The notes beneath the pieces are model-generated. The model was given only the letters and a program-made list of their open reading frames with translations. It searched no databases and had not been told where the DNA came from. From NCBI GenBank assembly GCA_022705125.1, contig JAKJFB010000088.1, positions 1 through 9,261 of the forward strand: a stretch of DNA of 9,261 nt, read 5' to 3'. The stretch is from Pseudomonadota bacterium (lineage in GTDB: Bacteria; Pseudomonadota; Gammaproteobacteria; Pseudomonadales; UBA5518). The stretch's first letter is position 1. Each line of letters starts with the position of its first letter. Shown here in pieces: positions 1-8,216 of this stretch. A program made the position numbers and the translations under genes.

Positions 1-107
1 GCCCTGCGCGCGACAGGGCGGCAGTTCGTCCTATGGTGCCGGGAATCCGCTTCATGCAAACTGGCCGTACATATTTTGTGCTTTCCGGAACCGGTTCACT
101 GCCCTTT

Positions 108-1526
108 ATGCTCCAACGTAGTCGTATGTTCGCGTTTGCCCTGCCTTTCGCCGTTCGCCGCCTTGCCCTGGCACTGACCCTCGGTGCCGGCCTCGCGGCC
201 GGTCCGGCTTGCGCGCAGGAAGCCGAGACCGCGGTCAGCCCCGACCCGGCCACCGCGGAGGCGCTGCCGCGCGACGACCAGCCGGGGCAGCTGCCGCTGA
301 CGGAGCTGCGCATCTTCGCCGACGTGTTCAACCAGATCCGCACCGCCTACGTGGAGGAAGTCGACGACCGCACGCTGCTCGAGAGCGCGATCAAGGGCAT
401 GCTGAACGGGCTGGACCCGCACTCGGCCTACCTCGACAAGGATTCCTTCGCCGACCTGCGCGAGCACACCACGGGCGAGTTCGGCGGCGTGGGGCTGGAG
501 GTCGGCGTCGACAGCAACGGCTTCGTGCGCGTGATCACCCCGATCGATGACACGCCCGCGAGCGCGGCGGGCATCGAGAGCGGCGACGTGATCATCAAGC
601 TCGACGGCAAGTCGGTCAAAGGCCTGGGGCTGAACGATGCCGTGAACATGATGCGCGGGCCGAAGGGCTCGAAGATCGAGATGACGATCATGCGCGAGGG
701 CACCCCCGCCCCCTTCGACGTCACGCTGACGCGCGACGTGATCAAGGTGAAGAGCGTGCGCGCGCGCCTGCTGGAGCCGGGCTTCGGCTACCTGCGCATC
801 GCGCAGTTCCAGAACGAGACCGGCGCCGACATGCTGGCCGCCATCAAGCGCATGCAAAAGGAGAGCAAGGGCCCGCTGCGCGGCGTGGTGCTGGACCTGC
901 GCAACAACCCCGGCGGCGTGCTGCAGTCCTCGGTCGATGTGGCCGACGCCTTCCTCGAATCGGGGCTCATCGTCTACACCGAGGGCCGCGTCGAGAACGC
1001 GCGCTCGCGCTTCAGCGCCACGAGCGGCGACGAGCTCGGCGGAGCGCCGCTGGTGGTGCTGATCAACGGCGGCTCGGCTTCCGCCTCGGAAATCGTGGCC
1101 GGCGCGCTGCAGGACCACAAGCGCGCGATGGTGGTCGGCACCGACAGCTTCGGCAAGGGCTCGGTGCAGACGGTGCTGCCGATCAGCGAGGAGCGCGCGA
1201 TCAAGCTCACCACCGCGCGCTACTTCACGCCGAAAGGCCGCTCGATCCAGGCCCAGGGCATCATCCCTGACATCGTGGTCGAGCGCGCCGAGGTCACGAC
1301 CATCGCCAGCACGCCGCGGGTCACCGAGGCGGACCTCGCGCGCCACCTCTCGAATGACAACGGCAACGGCGAGAACGGCAGCCGCGAGCGCAGCACGCCC
1401 AAGGTCAGTATCGACCTGCGCAGCGACGACAACCAGCTCTACGAGGCGCTGAACCTGCTGAAGGGAATCGCGTTCACCCGCGGCTCCGAGCCGCCCGCGA
1501 GCCCGCCCGAACCCCCCGCGGGTTGA
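108..1526 (+). CDS. ctpA: S41 family C-terminal processing peptidase (CtpA)
   Basis: This is a periplasmic serine protease of the S41 / CtpA-Tsp family, which trims or degrades envelope proteins and, in relatives, murein hydrolases. Numbering from the ATG at 108 gives 472 aa. Residues 1-36 form a signal peptide: basic n-region, hydrophobic LALALTLGAGLAAG, then PACAQ. A PDZ domain lies at about 125-210 (GGVGLEVGV, then AGIESGDVIIKLDGK). The S41 core lies at about 220-390 with VVLDLRNNPGG, GGSASASEI and SFGKGSVQT. The nucleophile is the middle Ser of SASAS (codon 1080-1082, S325) and the general base is the Lys of FGKG (K350). The 25-residue spacing matches the known Ser/Lys dyad of Tsp and CtpA. 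The tail is low-complexity and Pro-rich. The start is uncertain: ATGs at 33, 54, 108 and 126 are in frame, none has a clear ribosome site, and only 108 or 126 puts the signal sequence near the N-terminus. Confidence 0.93.
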   Translation: MLQRSRMFAFALPFAVRRLALALTLGAGLAAGPACAQEAETAVSPDPATAEALPRDDQPGQLPLTELRIFADVFNQIRTAYVEEVDDRTLLESAIKGMLNGLDPHSAYLDKDSFADLREHTTGEFGGVGLEVGVDSNGFVRVITPIDDTPASAAGIESGDVIIKLDGKSVKGLGLNDAVNMMRGPKGSKIEMTIMREGTPAPFDVTLTRDVIKVKSVRARLLEPGFGYLRIAQFQNETGADMLAAIKRMQKESKGPLRGVVLDLRNNPGGVLQSSVDVADAFLESGLIVYTEGRVENARSRFSATSGDELGGAPLVVLINGGSASASEIVAGALQDHKRAMVVGTDSFGKGSVQTVLPISEERAIKLTTARYFTPKGRSIQAQGIIPDIVVERAEVTTIASTPRVTEADLARHLSNDNGNGENGSRERSTPKVSIDLRSDDNQLYEALNLLKGIAFTRGSEPPASPPEPPAG

Positions 1527-1539
1527 GCCGCGACGGGGG
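1513..1539 (+). terminator. Imperfect GC hairpin overlapping the ctpA stop codon
   Basis: GCGG (1518-1521) pairs with CCGC (1528-1531) around a six-base loop. CCCCC (1513-1517) pairs with GGGGG (1535-1539) after a three-base bulge. It sits exactly at the end of ctpA, so it could stop transcription or protect the mRNA end. No T-run follows (next bases CTCTACCGGGG), so intrinsic termination is not well supported. Confidence 0.3.
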
Positions 1540-1607
1540 CTCTACCGGGGTTGCGCGGGACAAAGATCGGCAGTATTTGACAAACCCGGAATATTAGTGC
1601 GAACTTC

Positions 1608-1636
1608 GTCACACTTCCGACAGCCTGTTCTAGACT
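1608..1636 (+). promoter_or_regulatory. Candidate sigma70-type promoter for the DUF6316-like gene
   Basis: GTCACA at 1608-1613 and TAGACT at 1631-1636 are 17 bases apart. Each matches four of six consensus bases. Transcription would start near 1642, about 50 bases before the small gene. A perfect TTGACA also lies at 1577-1582, but it has no good -10 at normal spacing. The assignment is tentative. Confidence 0.35.
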
Positions 1637-1647
1637 GCAACCGGAAG

Positions 1648-1663
1648 CGGATAGGCATATCCG
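1648..1663 (+). promoter_or_regulatory. Perfect 6-bp inverted repeat in the leader of the DUF6316-like gene
   Basis: CGGATA and TATCCG flank the four-base loop GGCA. The hairpin lies 31 bases before the ATG at 1695 and just downstream of the predicted transcription start. It could be an RNA leader hairpin or a small operator. No further evidence separates the two. Confidence 0.35.
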
Positions 1664-1694
1664 AGCGAAACAACTGGCCTGGGTGCACAAGAAA

Positions 1695-1919
1695 ATGGAC
1701 GAAAAGCGCAACGGAGAAGCCGGCGCGGTGCCGATGCGGACGGATCGTTTTTTTGCCGTCAACAGCGCCTGGTATTTCGCGACCCGCGAGGGGGCATCGA
1801 TTGGCCCCTTCGGCGACAAGAGCGAGGCCCAGAAAGGACTCGACGACTTCCTGGACTTCATCCAGCTCGCGGAACCCAAGGTGCTGTCGACCTTTTACGC
1901 CTCGCTGCACACGGCGTGA
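1695..1919 (+). CDS. Small DUF6316-like protein of unknown function
   Basis: This is a 74-aa, probably cytosolic protein with no signal peptide or membrane segment. The core is RTDRFF, then WYFATREG, GPFGDKSEAQKGLDDF and a helical tail. From memory this pattern (basic-aromatic RTDRFF, Trp-Tyr-Phe, TREG, GPF, then an amphipathic helix) matches the DUF6316 family of short gammaproteobacterial proteins, whose function is unknown. The recognition rests on the motif only. A GTG at 1683 would add four residues and an ATG at 1734 would remove 13; none of the three has a strong ribosome site, so the start is uncertain. Only 12 bases separate its stop from the hisF stop on the other strand. It therefore converges on the his operon and is not part of it. 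It probably has its own promoter in the preceding 150 bases. Confidence 0.72.
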   Translation: MDEKRNGEAGAVPMRTDRFFAVNSAWYFATREGASIGPFGDKSEAQKGLDDFLDFIQLAEPKVLSTFYASLHTA

Positions 1920-1931
1920 CGGGCGCGCTGC

Positions 1932-2705
1932 CTAAAGCCTGACCTCCACCCCGCGGGAGGCCATGTAGGCCTTTGCCTCCCCGATCGTGAATTCCCCGAA
2001 GTGAAAGATGCTGGCAGCCAGCACGGCGTCCGCATGCCCGTCGAGCACGCCGTCGACCAGGTGCTGCAGGCTGCCGACCCCGCCCGAGGCGATCACCGGC
2101 ACCGCCACCGCCTCGCTGACCGTGCGCGTCAGCGCGATATCGAAGCCGTCCTTCGTGCCGTCGCGGTCCATGCTGGTCAGCAGGATCTCGCCCGCGCCGT
2201 AGGCAACCATGCGCCGCGCCCATTCGATCGCGTCGATGCCGGTCGCGCGGCGCCCGCCGTGGGTGAATATCTCCCAGCGCAGCGGCTCACCGTGAGCGCT
2301 CACTTTCTTGGCATCTATCGCCACCACGATGCACTGCGCCCCGAAACGGTCGGAAGCCTCCTGCACGAACTCCGGGCGGTGGATCGCCGCGGTATTGATC
2401 GCGACCTTGTCGGCGCCGGCGTTCAGGAGGTTGCGGATGTCCTGCAGTTCGCGGATGCCGCCGCCCACGGTCAGCGGGATGAACACCTCGCTGGCCATGC
2501 GCTCCACGGTGGCGAGCGTGGTGTCGCGGCCCTCGTGGCTCGCGGTGATGTCGAGGAAGGTGACCTCGTCGGCGCCCTGCTCGTTGTAGCGCTTGGCGAT
2601 CTCCACCGGGTCGCCGGCATCGCGGATATCCACGAAGCGCACGCCCTTGACCACGCGCCCCTTGTCGACGTCGAGACACGGAATGATGCGCTTGGCCAGC
2701 CCCAT
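1932..2705 (-). CDS. hisF: Imidazole glycerol phosphate synthase, cyclase subunit HisF
   Basis: HisF is the TIM-barrel subunit of IGP synthase. It uses ammonia delivered from HisH to convert PRFAR into imidazole glycerol phosphate and AICAR. The 257-aa length is normal for the family. The N-terminus [21 protein letters not shown] is diagnostic. Both catalytic aspartates are present: D12 in CLDVDKG and D131 in AIDAKK, equivalent to D11 and D130 of the Thermotoga enzyme. Phosphate-binding loops are visible as LTVGGGIR (about 78-85) and IASGGVGS (about 205-212). The ATG is two bases after the hisA stop and follows a G-rich stretch in the 3' end of hisA, which suggests translational coupling. It is the last gene of the operon. 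No good terminator is visible in the 12 bases before the convergent gene. Confidence 0.98.
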   Translation of the reverse strand: MGLAKRIIPCLDVDKGRVVKGVRFVDIRDAGDPVEIAKRYNEQGADEVTFLDITASHEGRDTTLATVERMASEVFIPLTVGGGIRELQDIRNLLNAGADKVAINTAAIHRPEFVQEASDRFGAQCIVVAIDAKKVSAHGEPLRWEIFTHGGRRATGIDAIEWARRMVAYGAGEILLTSMDRDGTKDGFDIALTRTVSEAVAVPVIASGGVGSLQHLVDGVLDGHADAVLAASIFHFGEFTIGEAKAYMASRGVEVRL

Positions 2706-2707
2706 GC

Positions 2708-3451
2708 TCAGCCCCCCGCGGCGTTCGCGTCGCACCAGGCCTGCGCGGTGCGCAGGTCCAGCGTGCCCTCGTACAGCGCGCGGCCGCTGATCGCGCCGAC
2801 GATCCCGCTCGCGGCCTCGCGCGACAGCGCCTTGATGTCCTCGATGGTGGTCACGCCGCCCGAGGCGATCACGGGAATGCCGCCGGCCTCTGCCAGGTGG
2901 CGCGTCGCCGGGATGTTCACGCCCTGCATCATGCCGTCGCGGTCGATGTCGGTGTAGACGATCGCGGCCACGCCCGCGGCCGCGAACTGTTGCGCCAGGT
3001 CGACCGCGGCAACGCGCGAAACCTCGGCCCAGCCGTCGGTGGCCACCATGCCGTTGCGTGCATCGATGCCGACAATCACGCGGCCCGGGAACTCGGCGCA
3101 GAGCTGCGCGACGAACCCGGGATCCTTCACCGCCAGCGTGCCGATGATCACCCACTGCACGCCCGCATCGAGGTAGCTCTGCACGGTCTCGCGCGAGCGG
3201 ATGCCGCCGCCGATCTGCACCGGCAGATCCGGAAACGCCTTCGTGATCGCGCGCACCGCCGCACCGTTGACCGGCTCGCCCGCGAAGGCGCCGTTCAGGT
3301 CCACGAGGTGCAGGCGCCGCGCGCCCTCTTCCACCCAGCGCGCGGCCATCGCGACCGGGTCGTCGCCAAAGACGGTCGAATCGTCCATGCGCCCCTGGCG
3401 CAGGCGCACGCAGGCGCCGTCCTTGAGGTCGATGGCGGGGATGATCAGCAT
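2708..3451 (-). CDS. hisA: Phosphoribosylformimino-AICAR phosphate isomerase HisA
   Basis: HisA is a (beta-alpha)8-barrel isomerase that converts ProFAR to PRFAR by an Amadori rearrangement, the step just before HisHF. The protein is 247 aa, normal for the family. The N-terminus [20 protein letters not shown] is typical. The catalytic pair is D8 (AIDLKDG) and D130 (GIDARNG). Phosphate-binding loops are QIGGGIR (about 79-85) and IASGGVTT (about 195-202). A ribosome site GGAG (plus-strand 3457-3460) lies five bases before the ATG, inside the end of hisH. The start overlaps the hisH stop in ATGCTGA, so the two are probably translationally coupled. HisA and HisF share the half-barrel duplication ancestry known for these enzymes. 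Confidence 0.98.
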   Translation of the reverse strand: MLIIPAIDLKDGACVRLRQGRMDDSTVFGDDPVAMAARWVEEGARRLHLVDLNGAFAGEPVNGAAVRAITKAFPDLPVQIGGGIRSRETVQSYLDAGVQWVIIGTLAVKDPGFVAQLCAEFPGRVIVGIDARNGMVATDGWAEVSRVAAVDLAQQFAAAGVAAIVYTDIDRDGMMQGVNIPATRHLAEAGGIPVIASGGVTTIEDIKALSREAASGIVGAISGRALYEGTLDLRTAQAWCDANAAGG

Positions 3452-4107
3452 GCGCACTCCAGGGCCCGCCCGTTCCAGGCGACGAAATTCGCGAGCAACT
3501 GCAGCCCCGCGGTATGACTTTTTTCCGGGTGGAACTGCACCGCGAACAGGTTGCCGCGCGCGAGCGCCGCGGCGAAGCCGAGGCCGTATTCGCAGCCGCC
3601 GGCCACCAGCTCGCGCTGTGCCGGCTCCACGTAGTAGCTGTGCACGAAGTAGAAGCGGCTGTCCTGCGGGATGCCGGTCCACAGCGGATGGTATTCCTGG
3701 CGCACCTGGTTCCAGCCCATGTGCGGCACCTTCAGCGTGTTGCCGTCGGCGTCCGCGAGCGAGGTGCCGAAATGGCGCACGCGCCCGGGCAGGATCCCGA
3801 GGCAGGCAGTGCCACCGTTCTCCTCGCTGGATTGCATCAGCGCCTGCATGCCGATGCAGATGGCGAGCAGCGGCTTTTCGTCGGCCGCCTGGCGGATCGC
3901 GCCGGCGAGGCCGCGACGGGTCAGCTCGCCCATGCAGTCGCGGATCGCACCGACGCCGGGGAAGACCACCCGATCGGCGCCGGCGATGATTGCCGCGTCG
4001 CCGGTGACCAGCACCTCCACCCCGGGCGCGACATGCTGCAGGGCCTTGGCGACCGAGTGCAGGTTACCCATGCCGTAGTCGACGACCGCGACGCGCTGCA
4101 TCGTCAT
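3445..4107 (-). CDS. hisH: Imidazole glycerol phosphate synthase, glutaminase subunit HisH
   Basis: HisH is the class I glutamine amidotransferase subunit. It hydrolyses glutamine and channels ammonia to HisF. The protein is 220 aa from the ATG at 4107. The N-terminus is [14 protein letters not shown]. The oxyanion region is VFPGVGA (48-54). The nucleophile is C84 in AICIGMQAL, where the more usual motif is GICLGMQ, so L is I here. H193 and E195 in [10 protein letters not shown] complete the triad. PHMGWN (128-133) and YFVHSYY are also family signatures. A second ATG two codons downstream (4101) gives [10 protein letters not shown] and is equally plausible, since no clear ribosome site lies close to either. 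The gene starts four bases after the hisB stop and overlaps hisA by seven bases. Confidence 0.97.
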   Translation of the reverse strand: MTMQRVAVVDYGMGNLHSVAKALQHVAPGVEVLVTGDAAIIAGADRVVFPGVGAIRDCMGELTRRGLAGAIRQAADEKPLLAICIGMQALMQSSEENGGTACLGILPGRVRHFGTSLADADGNTLKVPHMGWNQVRQEYHPLWTGIPQDSRFYFVHSYYVEPAQRELVAGGCEYGLGFAAALARGNLFAVQFHPEKSHTAGLQLLANFVAWNGRALECAC

Positions 4108-4111
4108 GGCG

Positions 4112-4705
4112 CTAGAGCGTGCCCTTGGTGGACGGCGTGACGCCGGCCATGCGCGCATCCGGCGTCACGGCCATGCGCAGCGCGCGACCGAAGGCCTTGA
4201 ACACCGTCTCGGCCTGGTGGTGCGAGTTCACGCCGCGCAGGTTGTCGATGTGCAGCGTCACGCCGGCATGGTTCACGAAGCCCTGGAAGAACTCGCGGAA
4301 CAGGTCGACATCGAAGCCGCCGACCTGCGCGCGCGTGAACGGCACGTGGAACTCCAGCCCCGGGCGCCCCGAGAGATCGATCACCACGCGCGACAGCGCT
4401 TCGTCCAGCGGCACGTAGCTGTGGCCGTAGCGCACCACGCCGGCCTTGCTGCCGATCGCCTTCGCGAAGGCCTGGCCGATGGTGATGCCGATGTCCTCGA
4501 CCGTGTGGTGGTCGTCGATGTGCAAGTCGCCCTCGGCCTGCACGCGCAGGTCCACGAGGCCGTGCCGCGCCACCTGGTCCAGCATGTGGTCGAGGAACGG
4601 AATACCGGTGTCCAGCTCGGCCTTGCCCGAACCGTCCAGGTTCAGCCGCACGCTGATCTTCGTCTCGAGGGTGTTGCGGCTGATTTCTGCCGTACGCTCT
4701 GTCAT
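4112..4705 (-). CDS. hisB: Imidazoleglycerol-phosphate dehydratase HisB (monofunctional)
   Basis: This enzyme dehydrates imidazole glycerol phosphate to imidazole acetol phosphate. The 197-aa length shows the monofunctional form, without the N-terminal histidinol-phosphatase domain of the E. coli fusion. The two repeated halves carry the manganese-binding motifs [10 protein letters not shown] (about 64-73) and [12 protein letters not shown] (about 150-161), with PFLDHMLDQ at 36-44. A ribosome site, GAAGG, lies seven bases before the ATG (plus-strand 4713-4717), which fixes the start. It is the first gene of the hisB-hisH-hisA-hisF unit. Transcription probably begins near 4739 from the promoter at 4746-4774, leaving a leader of about 34 bases. 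That is too short for a his-type leader-peptide attenuator. Confidence 0.98.
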   Translation of the reverse strand: MTERTAEISRNTLETKISVRLNLDGSGKAELDTGIPFLDHMLDQVARHGLVDLRVQAEGDLHIDDHHTVEDIGITIGQAFAKAIGSKAGVVRYGHSYVPLDEALSRVVIDLSGRPGLEFHVPFTRAQVGGFDVDLFREFFQGFVNHAGVTLHIDNLRGVNSHHQAETVFKAFGRALRMAVTPDARMAGVTPSTKGTL

Positions 4706-4745
4706 GGTCGAACCTTCGGCCCGGGGCCGCCAAATCAAGACCGCG

Positions 4746-4774
4746 ATTATAGAGAACCGGGCCCGGCTTTTCAG
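4746..4774 (-). promoter_or_regulatory. Sigma70 promoter of the hisBHAF operon
   Basis: On the minus strand, CTGAAA (4769-4774, four of six matches to TTGACA) is followed after 17 bases by a perfect TATAAT (4746-4751). The predicted start near 4739 lies about 34 bases before the hisB ATG. Position, spacing and the perfect -10 make this the best promoter in the window. Confidence 0.75.
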
Positions 4775-4794
4775 CGGCACGATTCCGCTACAAT
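4768..4794 (+). promoter_or_regulatory. Candidate divergent promoter for asmA-mutY-yggX
   Basis: TACAAT at 4789-4794 matches five of six -10 bases and sits 44 bases before the asmA ATG. The best -35 is TTTTCA at 4768-4773, four of six matches, but the spacing is only 15 bases. This -35 overlaps the -35 of the his promoter on the opposite strand, so the two polymerases would compete or share a regulator. Confidence 0.45.
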
Positions 4795-4803
4795 CGGGCT
4801 GAT

Positions 4804-4821
4804 GTCGGGCTGAAGCCCGAC
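4804..4821. repeat. REP-like palindrome, copy 1
   Basis: GTCGGGC and GCCCGAC form a perfect 7-bp stem around the loop TGAA. Read on the minus strand the loop is TTCA and the 5' flank is CCGTAG. This is the same architecture as the palindrome at 8217-8234, whose loop is TTCA and 5' flank CCGCAG. It lies between the asmA -10 and its start codon, so it would be at the very 5' end of the mRNA if the TACAAT promoter is used. Confidence 0.7.
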
Positions 4822-4838
4822 CTACGGGCGAGAAGCGC

Positions 4839-6821
4839 ATGAATCCCCTGCTGAAATGGATCCTCACCGCCGTCGTCGCGCTGCTGCTTCTCGTCGGCGG
4901 CGCGACCGTGGCGCTGCGCGTGCTGGTCGACGAGGAACGGCTCGAGGCCACGCTCGTCGAGCTGGTCAACGGCAATGTCGATGCCACGCTCGCCATCGAC
5001 GGCGGCGTGAAGCTGTCGCTGTGGCCCACGCTGGCGCTCGCGGCCGACGGCGTGCGCCTGCGCACGCCGGCCGGCGCCGGCGAGGACGTCGCCACCGCCA
5101 GGCTTCTACGCCTCGGCGTGGCGTTGCTGCCGCTGCTGCGCAACGAACTGCAGGTGAGCGAGCTGGTGCTCGACGGGCTGACGCTGAACGCCGCCTGCGA
5201 TGCCAACGCCACCTGCAACTGGGCCGCGCTTGCGGGCACCGGGCATCAGGAGCAGGCGCCGCCGCCCGCCGATGTAGCCGCCGGGGGCGCCACCGCGCCG
5301 ATGCTGCTGAACATCGCGCGCATCCGGGTTCGCGACAGCACCCTCGTCTACACGGACCGCGAGGCGGGGGCGCGCTACGAGCTCGCCGGCCTCGCGCTCG
5401 ACGGCGAGGACATCAACATGGACGGCCGCCCGTTCCGCCTCGAGGGCGGCGCGACGCTGACGCTGGGCGCGGAGCGACGCGAACTGAAGATCGCACTTGA
5501 ACTGCCGGCCGCCGCGATCGACGCGAACGCGCGCACGCTGGCCGTGCCGGCGCTGAAGCTGGCCGCGAGCGGTATGGAGCTCGACGCCGCGGTGAACGCC
5601 GACTGGAGCCAGCCCGGCGCCGCGACCGCCAGCGGCACGCTGGACCTGAAGAAGCTCGACCTGCCGGCGCTGCTGCAGACCCTGGGCACGGCGCTGCCGC
5701 CCGCCGTCAACGCCGCGCCGCTCGCGGACATCACGCTCGGCTCGCGCTTCGCCTGGGCGGGCGACACGCTCTCACTGGACGAACTGAAACTACGCGCCGG
5801 CAGCTTCAGCGGTGCGGGCAGCGCAAAGCTCGGTCTCGGCGGGGCCACGCGCATCGAGGCGACCATCAGCAGCCCCGAGCTCGACCTCGACTATTTCCTG
5901 CCGCCGCCGCAAGTGCCGCCGGCCGCGACGCCGTCGGCGCCTCCCGCCGCCAGCGCCTCCACCGGGGGGCAAGGACTGGCCGCGTTGCTCACCGTCGATG
6001 GCAACATCAACGCGAAGCTCGGCCGCCTGAAGCGCGGCAAGCTGGAGCTGAGCGATATCGATGCCCGGCTGCAGATGCGCAGGGGCAGCGCGCAGCTGCA
6101 GGAGCTCAAGGCGAAACTCTACGGCGGCACGCTGAACGCCACCGGCGCGCTCGCCGCCACGACGGATACCGGCTCGATGAACGTCAGCGCGCAGGTCGCG
6201 GGCGTGGACCTCGAAGCGCTGCTCGCCAGCACGCAGCAGAAGCAGCAATTCGCGGGCCGCGCGAACGGCTCGCTCACCCTGGCCGCGACCGGCGCCGACC
6301 CGGCCACGTGGAAGCACACCCTGAGCGGCCCGGTGCAACTCGGCATCGACGAACCGGTATTGAAGGACCTGAGCGTCGAGCAAGTGATCTGCAGGGCCGC
6401 CGCGCAGCTCAACCAGGAGGCACTCACGGCGCACTTCGCGCCCGACACGCATTTGCGCAGCATGCGGGCCGCGCTCGACTTCAGCCAGGGCGTCGGCCAC
6501 ATCCGCCAACTGAACGCCGCGGTGCCGGACATGGAGATGCGCGGCGAAGGCCGGATCGACCTGCCGCGGCGCAAGCTCGACATCCAGCTGAACACGCGCG
6601 TCACCGACGACCTCGGCAAACTCGACCACGCCTGCCGCATGAGCCGCAAGATGCTCGCGATCGAATGGCCCGTGAGCTGCAAGGGTCGCTTCGACGAGCC
6701 GCCGAAGAAGTGGTGCAGCATCGACAAGGACGATGTGGCGAAGCTTGCCACGCAACTCGCCACCGAGAAGGTGCAGGACAAGCTCATGAAGAAACTCGGC
6801 GACTTCCTCAACCGTGACTGA
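4839..6821 (+). CDS. asmA: AsmA family envelope protein
   Basis: This is a 660-aa inner-membrane-anchored periplasmic protein of the AsmA family, which belongs to the wider AsmA/TamB group linked to outer-membrane assembly and lipid transfer between membranes. One N-terminal helix (about 7-29, [20 protein letters not shown]) anchors it; the rest is predicted periplasmic beta-rich sequence. The typical opening ([18 protein letters not shown]) follows at about 57-74. A Pro/Ala/Ser linker at about 354-376 separates N- and C-terminal AsmA domains. The C-terminal domain has [14 protein letters not shown] and [16 protein letters not shown] (about 403-437). Six cysteines (C120, C126, C518, C599, C614, C626) would face the periplasm and could form disulfides. 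The start has GAGAAG just upstream (4830-4835), at short spacing. The 3' end overlaps mutY by eight bases. Confidence 0.9.
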   Translation: MNPLLKWILTAVVALLLLVGGATVALRVLVDEERLEATLVELVNGNVDATLAIDGGVKLSLWPTLALAADGVRLRTPAGAGEDVATARLLRLGVALLPLLRNELQVSELVLDGLTLNAACDANATCNWAALAGTGHQEQAPPPADVAAGGATAPMLLNIARIRVRDSTLVYTDREAGARYELAGLALDGEDINMDGRPFRLEGGATLTLGAERRELKIALELPAAAIDANARTLAVPALKLAASGMELDAAVNADWSQPGAATASGTLDLKKLDLPALLQTLGTALPPAVNAAPLADITLGSRFAWAGDTLSLDELKLRAGSFSGAGSAKLGLGGATRIEATISSPELDLDYFLPPPQVPPAATPSAPPAASASTGGQGLAALLTVDGNINAKLGRLKRGKLELSDIDARLQMRRGSAQLQELKAKLYGGTLNATGALAATTDTGSMNVSAQVAGVDLEALLASTQQKQQFAGRANGSLTLAATGADPATWKHTLSGPVQLGIDEPVLKDLSVEQVICRAAAQLNQEALTAHFAPDTHLRSMRAALDFSQGVGHIRQLNAAVPDMEMRGEGRIDLPRRKLDIQLNTRVTDDLGKLDHACRMSRKMLAIEWPVSCKGRFDEPPKKWCSIDKDDVAKLATQLATEKVQDKLMKKLGDFLNRD

Positions 6822-7914
6822 GACCGCACCCGAGGCGCAAACGCCCGCGCACTTCGCCGCGCGACTGCTGGCCTGGCATGACACGCACGGCCGCCACGAC
6901 CTGCCGTGGCAGCAGCACATCGACCCCTATCGCGTGTGGGTGTCGGAGATCATGCTGCAGCAGACGCAGGTCAGCACCGTCATCCCGTACTTCCAGCGCT
7001 TCACGGCGCGCTTTCCCGACGTGCGCGCGCTGGCCGATGCGCCCGAGGACGAGGTGCTGCACCACTGGACGGGGCTCGGCTACTACGCCCGCGCGCGCAA
7101 CCTGCACAAGAGCGCAAAGCTGATGCGCGACGCGCACGGCGGCGAGCTTCCGCGCCGGTTCGAGGAACTGGCGGCGCTGCCGGGCATCGGCCGCTCCACC
7201 GCCGGCGCGATCCTCGCGATCGCCTGCAACGAGCGTGCGCCGATTCTCGACGGCAACGTCAAGCGCGTGCTCACGCGCTTCTTCGCAATCGACGGCGACA
7301 CCACGAAGGCCGCCACGCTGAAGCAACTGTGGGCCATCGCCGATGCGCTCACGCCGGCGCAACGCAGCGGCGCCTACACCCAGGCGATCATGGATCTCGG
7401 CGCCACGCTGTGCACCCGCACCCGTCCGGCCTGCGCGCTGTGCCCCTTCGCCGCCGACTGCCGCGCGCGCGCCGAGGGCAACCCGACGCGCTTCCCGGCG
7501 AAGAAAAAAGCGAAACCGGTTCCCGAACGGCGCTGCCAGCTGCTGGTGATCCGCAACCCCGACGGGGCGGTGCTGCTGGAAAAACGCCCGGGCACCGGCA
7601 TCTGGGGCGGACTGTGGAGCTTTCCCGAAATCCCCGAGCGCGAGGACGCCGTGCTCGCCTGCGACCGGCTCGTCGGCGCCCCGCCCGCGGGCCTGCGTCG
7701 CGGCAAGCCGTTTCGCCACACCTTCAGCCACTTCCACCTGGACGCCACCCCGATGTTCCTGGCCGTGGGCGCGGTGCGCGCGCAGGTGATGGAAGACCAG
7801 CGCCTGATCTGGTACAAGCCCGGCGACAAACCGCTCGGCTTCGCCGCCCCGGTCAAGCGACTGCTGGACGCGCTGGCGAACGAGGGAACCGAACTGGAGA
7901 TGAGCCAGCAATGA
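6814..7914 (+). CDS. mutY: Adenine DNA glycosylase MutY
   Basis: MutY removes adenine mispaired with 8-oxoguanine, preventing G:C to T:A mutations. The protein is 366 aa. The N-terminal HhH-GPD domain carries the catalytic Glu E45 in [19 protein letters not shown] and the catalytic Asp D146 in [10 protein letters not shown], with the helix-hairpin-helix [12 protein letters not shown] (122-133). The 4Fe-4S cluster ligands C200, C207, C210 and C216 keep the C-x6-C-x2-C-x5-C spacing. The C-terminal NUDIX-like domain that recognises 8-oxoG includes [19 protein letters not shown] and HTFSHFHLD (302-310), with the FSH loop at 304-306, and ends with APVKRLL. All key residues are present. The start is GTG, inside the last codons of asmA, and the stop overlaps the yggX start as ATGA. 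Both overlaps suggest coupled translation from one asmA-mutY-yggX transcript. Confidence 0.97.
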   Translation: MTETAPEAQTPAHFAARLLAWHDTHGRHDLPWQQHIDPYRVWVSEIMLQQTQVSTVIPYFQRFTARFPDVRALADAPEDEVLHHWTGLGYYARARNLHKSAKLMRDAHGGELPRRFEELAALPGIGRSTAGAILAIACNERAPILDGNVKRVLTRFFAIDGDTTKAATLKQLWAIADALTPAQRSGAYTQAIMDLGATLCTRTRPACALCPFAADCRARAEGNPTRFPAKKKAKPVPERRCQLLVIRNPDGAVLLEKRPGTGIWGGLWSFPEIPEREDAVLACDRLVGAPPAGLRRGKPFRHTFSHFHLDATPMFLAVGAVRAQVMEDQRLIWYKPGDKPLGFAAPVKRLLDALANEGTELEMSQQ

Positions 7915-8183
7915 CGCGAACCGTGATGTGCCGCAAGTACCAGCGCGAGATGGAGGGCCTGCCACAGCCGCCCTTCCCCGGCGCGCGCGGGCAGATGATC
8001 TTCGACAGTGTCTCGAAACAGGCCTGGCAGGAATGGCTGGCGCACCAGACCATGCTGATCAACGAGCGACGCCTGAGCATGATGGACCGCGGCACCAAGG
8101 TGTTCCTGGAGGAAGAGATGGAGAAATTCTTCTCGAACCAGGAACTCACCAAGGCCGACGGCTACGTGCCGCCCAAGACCTAG
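7911..8183 (+). CDS. yggX: Probable Fe(2+)-trafficking / Fe-S protection protein YggX
   Basis: YggX is a small cytosolic protein associated with protection of Fe-S clusters and resistance to oxidative stress in enteric bacteria. Its exact biochemical role, iron carrier or otherwise, is still debated. The 90-aa length is normal. Family features seen: MTRTVMC with the conserved Cys at position 7, [16 protein letters not shown]-like [28 protein letters not shown] and [10 protein letters not shown], ending GYVPPKT. GGAG at 7896-7899 is placed to serve the ATG at 7911. The ATG overlaps the mutY stop as ATGA. The mutY-yggX pair is widely conserved in gammaproteobacteria and makes sense because MutY is itself a 4Fe-4S enzyme acting on oxidative lesions. 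Confidence 0.95.
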   Translation: MTRTVMCRKYQREMEGLPQPPFPGARGQMIFDSVSKQAWQEWLAHQTMLINERRLSMMDRGTKVFLEEEMEKFFSNQELTKADGYVPPKT

Positions 8184-8216
8184 ACGCCTTCGGCAGCGCA
8201 CGGCTTGTCGCCGCAG

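Noticed and set aside
1..107. End of an upstream gene (envC would be expected by synteny) or a divergent minus-strand start at about 55
   Set aside because: None of the three plus-strand frames shows an EnvC-like C-terminus. The minus-strand frame starting MKRIPGTIGR is too short to judge and has no ribosome site.
96..1346. Minus-strand 416-codon open frame opposite ctpA
   Set aside because: His/Arg/Ala/Val-rich shadow of a GC-rich gene on the opposite strand. ctpA has complete catalytic motifs.
1577..1605. TTGACA at 1577-1582 as a full promoter
   Set aside because: At 16-18 base spacing the -10 positions match at most two of six bases, so only the -35 half is convincing.
2001..2957. Plus-strand 318-codon open frame opposite hisF and hisA
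   Set aside because: Shadow frame with biased composition. The minus strand encodes clear HisF and HisA.
4706..4745. His-type attenuator or leader peptide before hisB
   Set aside because: The predicted leader is only about 34 bases, with no run of His codons and no competing hairpins.
5790..6920. Minus-strand 376-codon open frame opposite asmA
   Set aside because: Shadow of asmA, with composition typical of antisense GC-rich frames and no recognisable domain.
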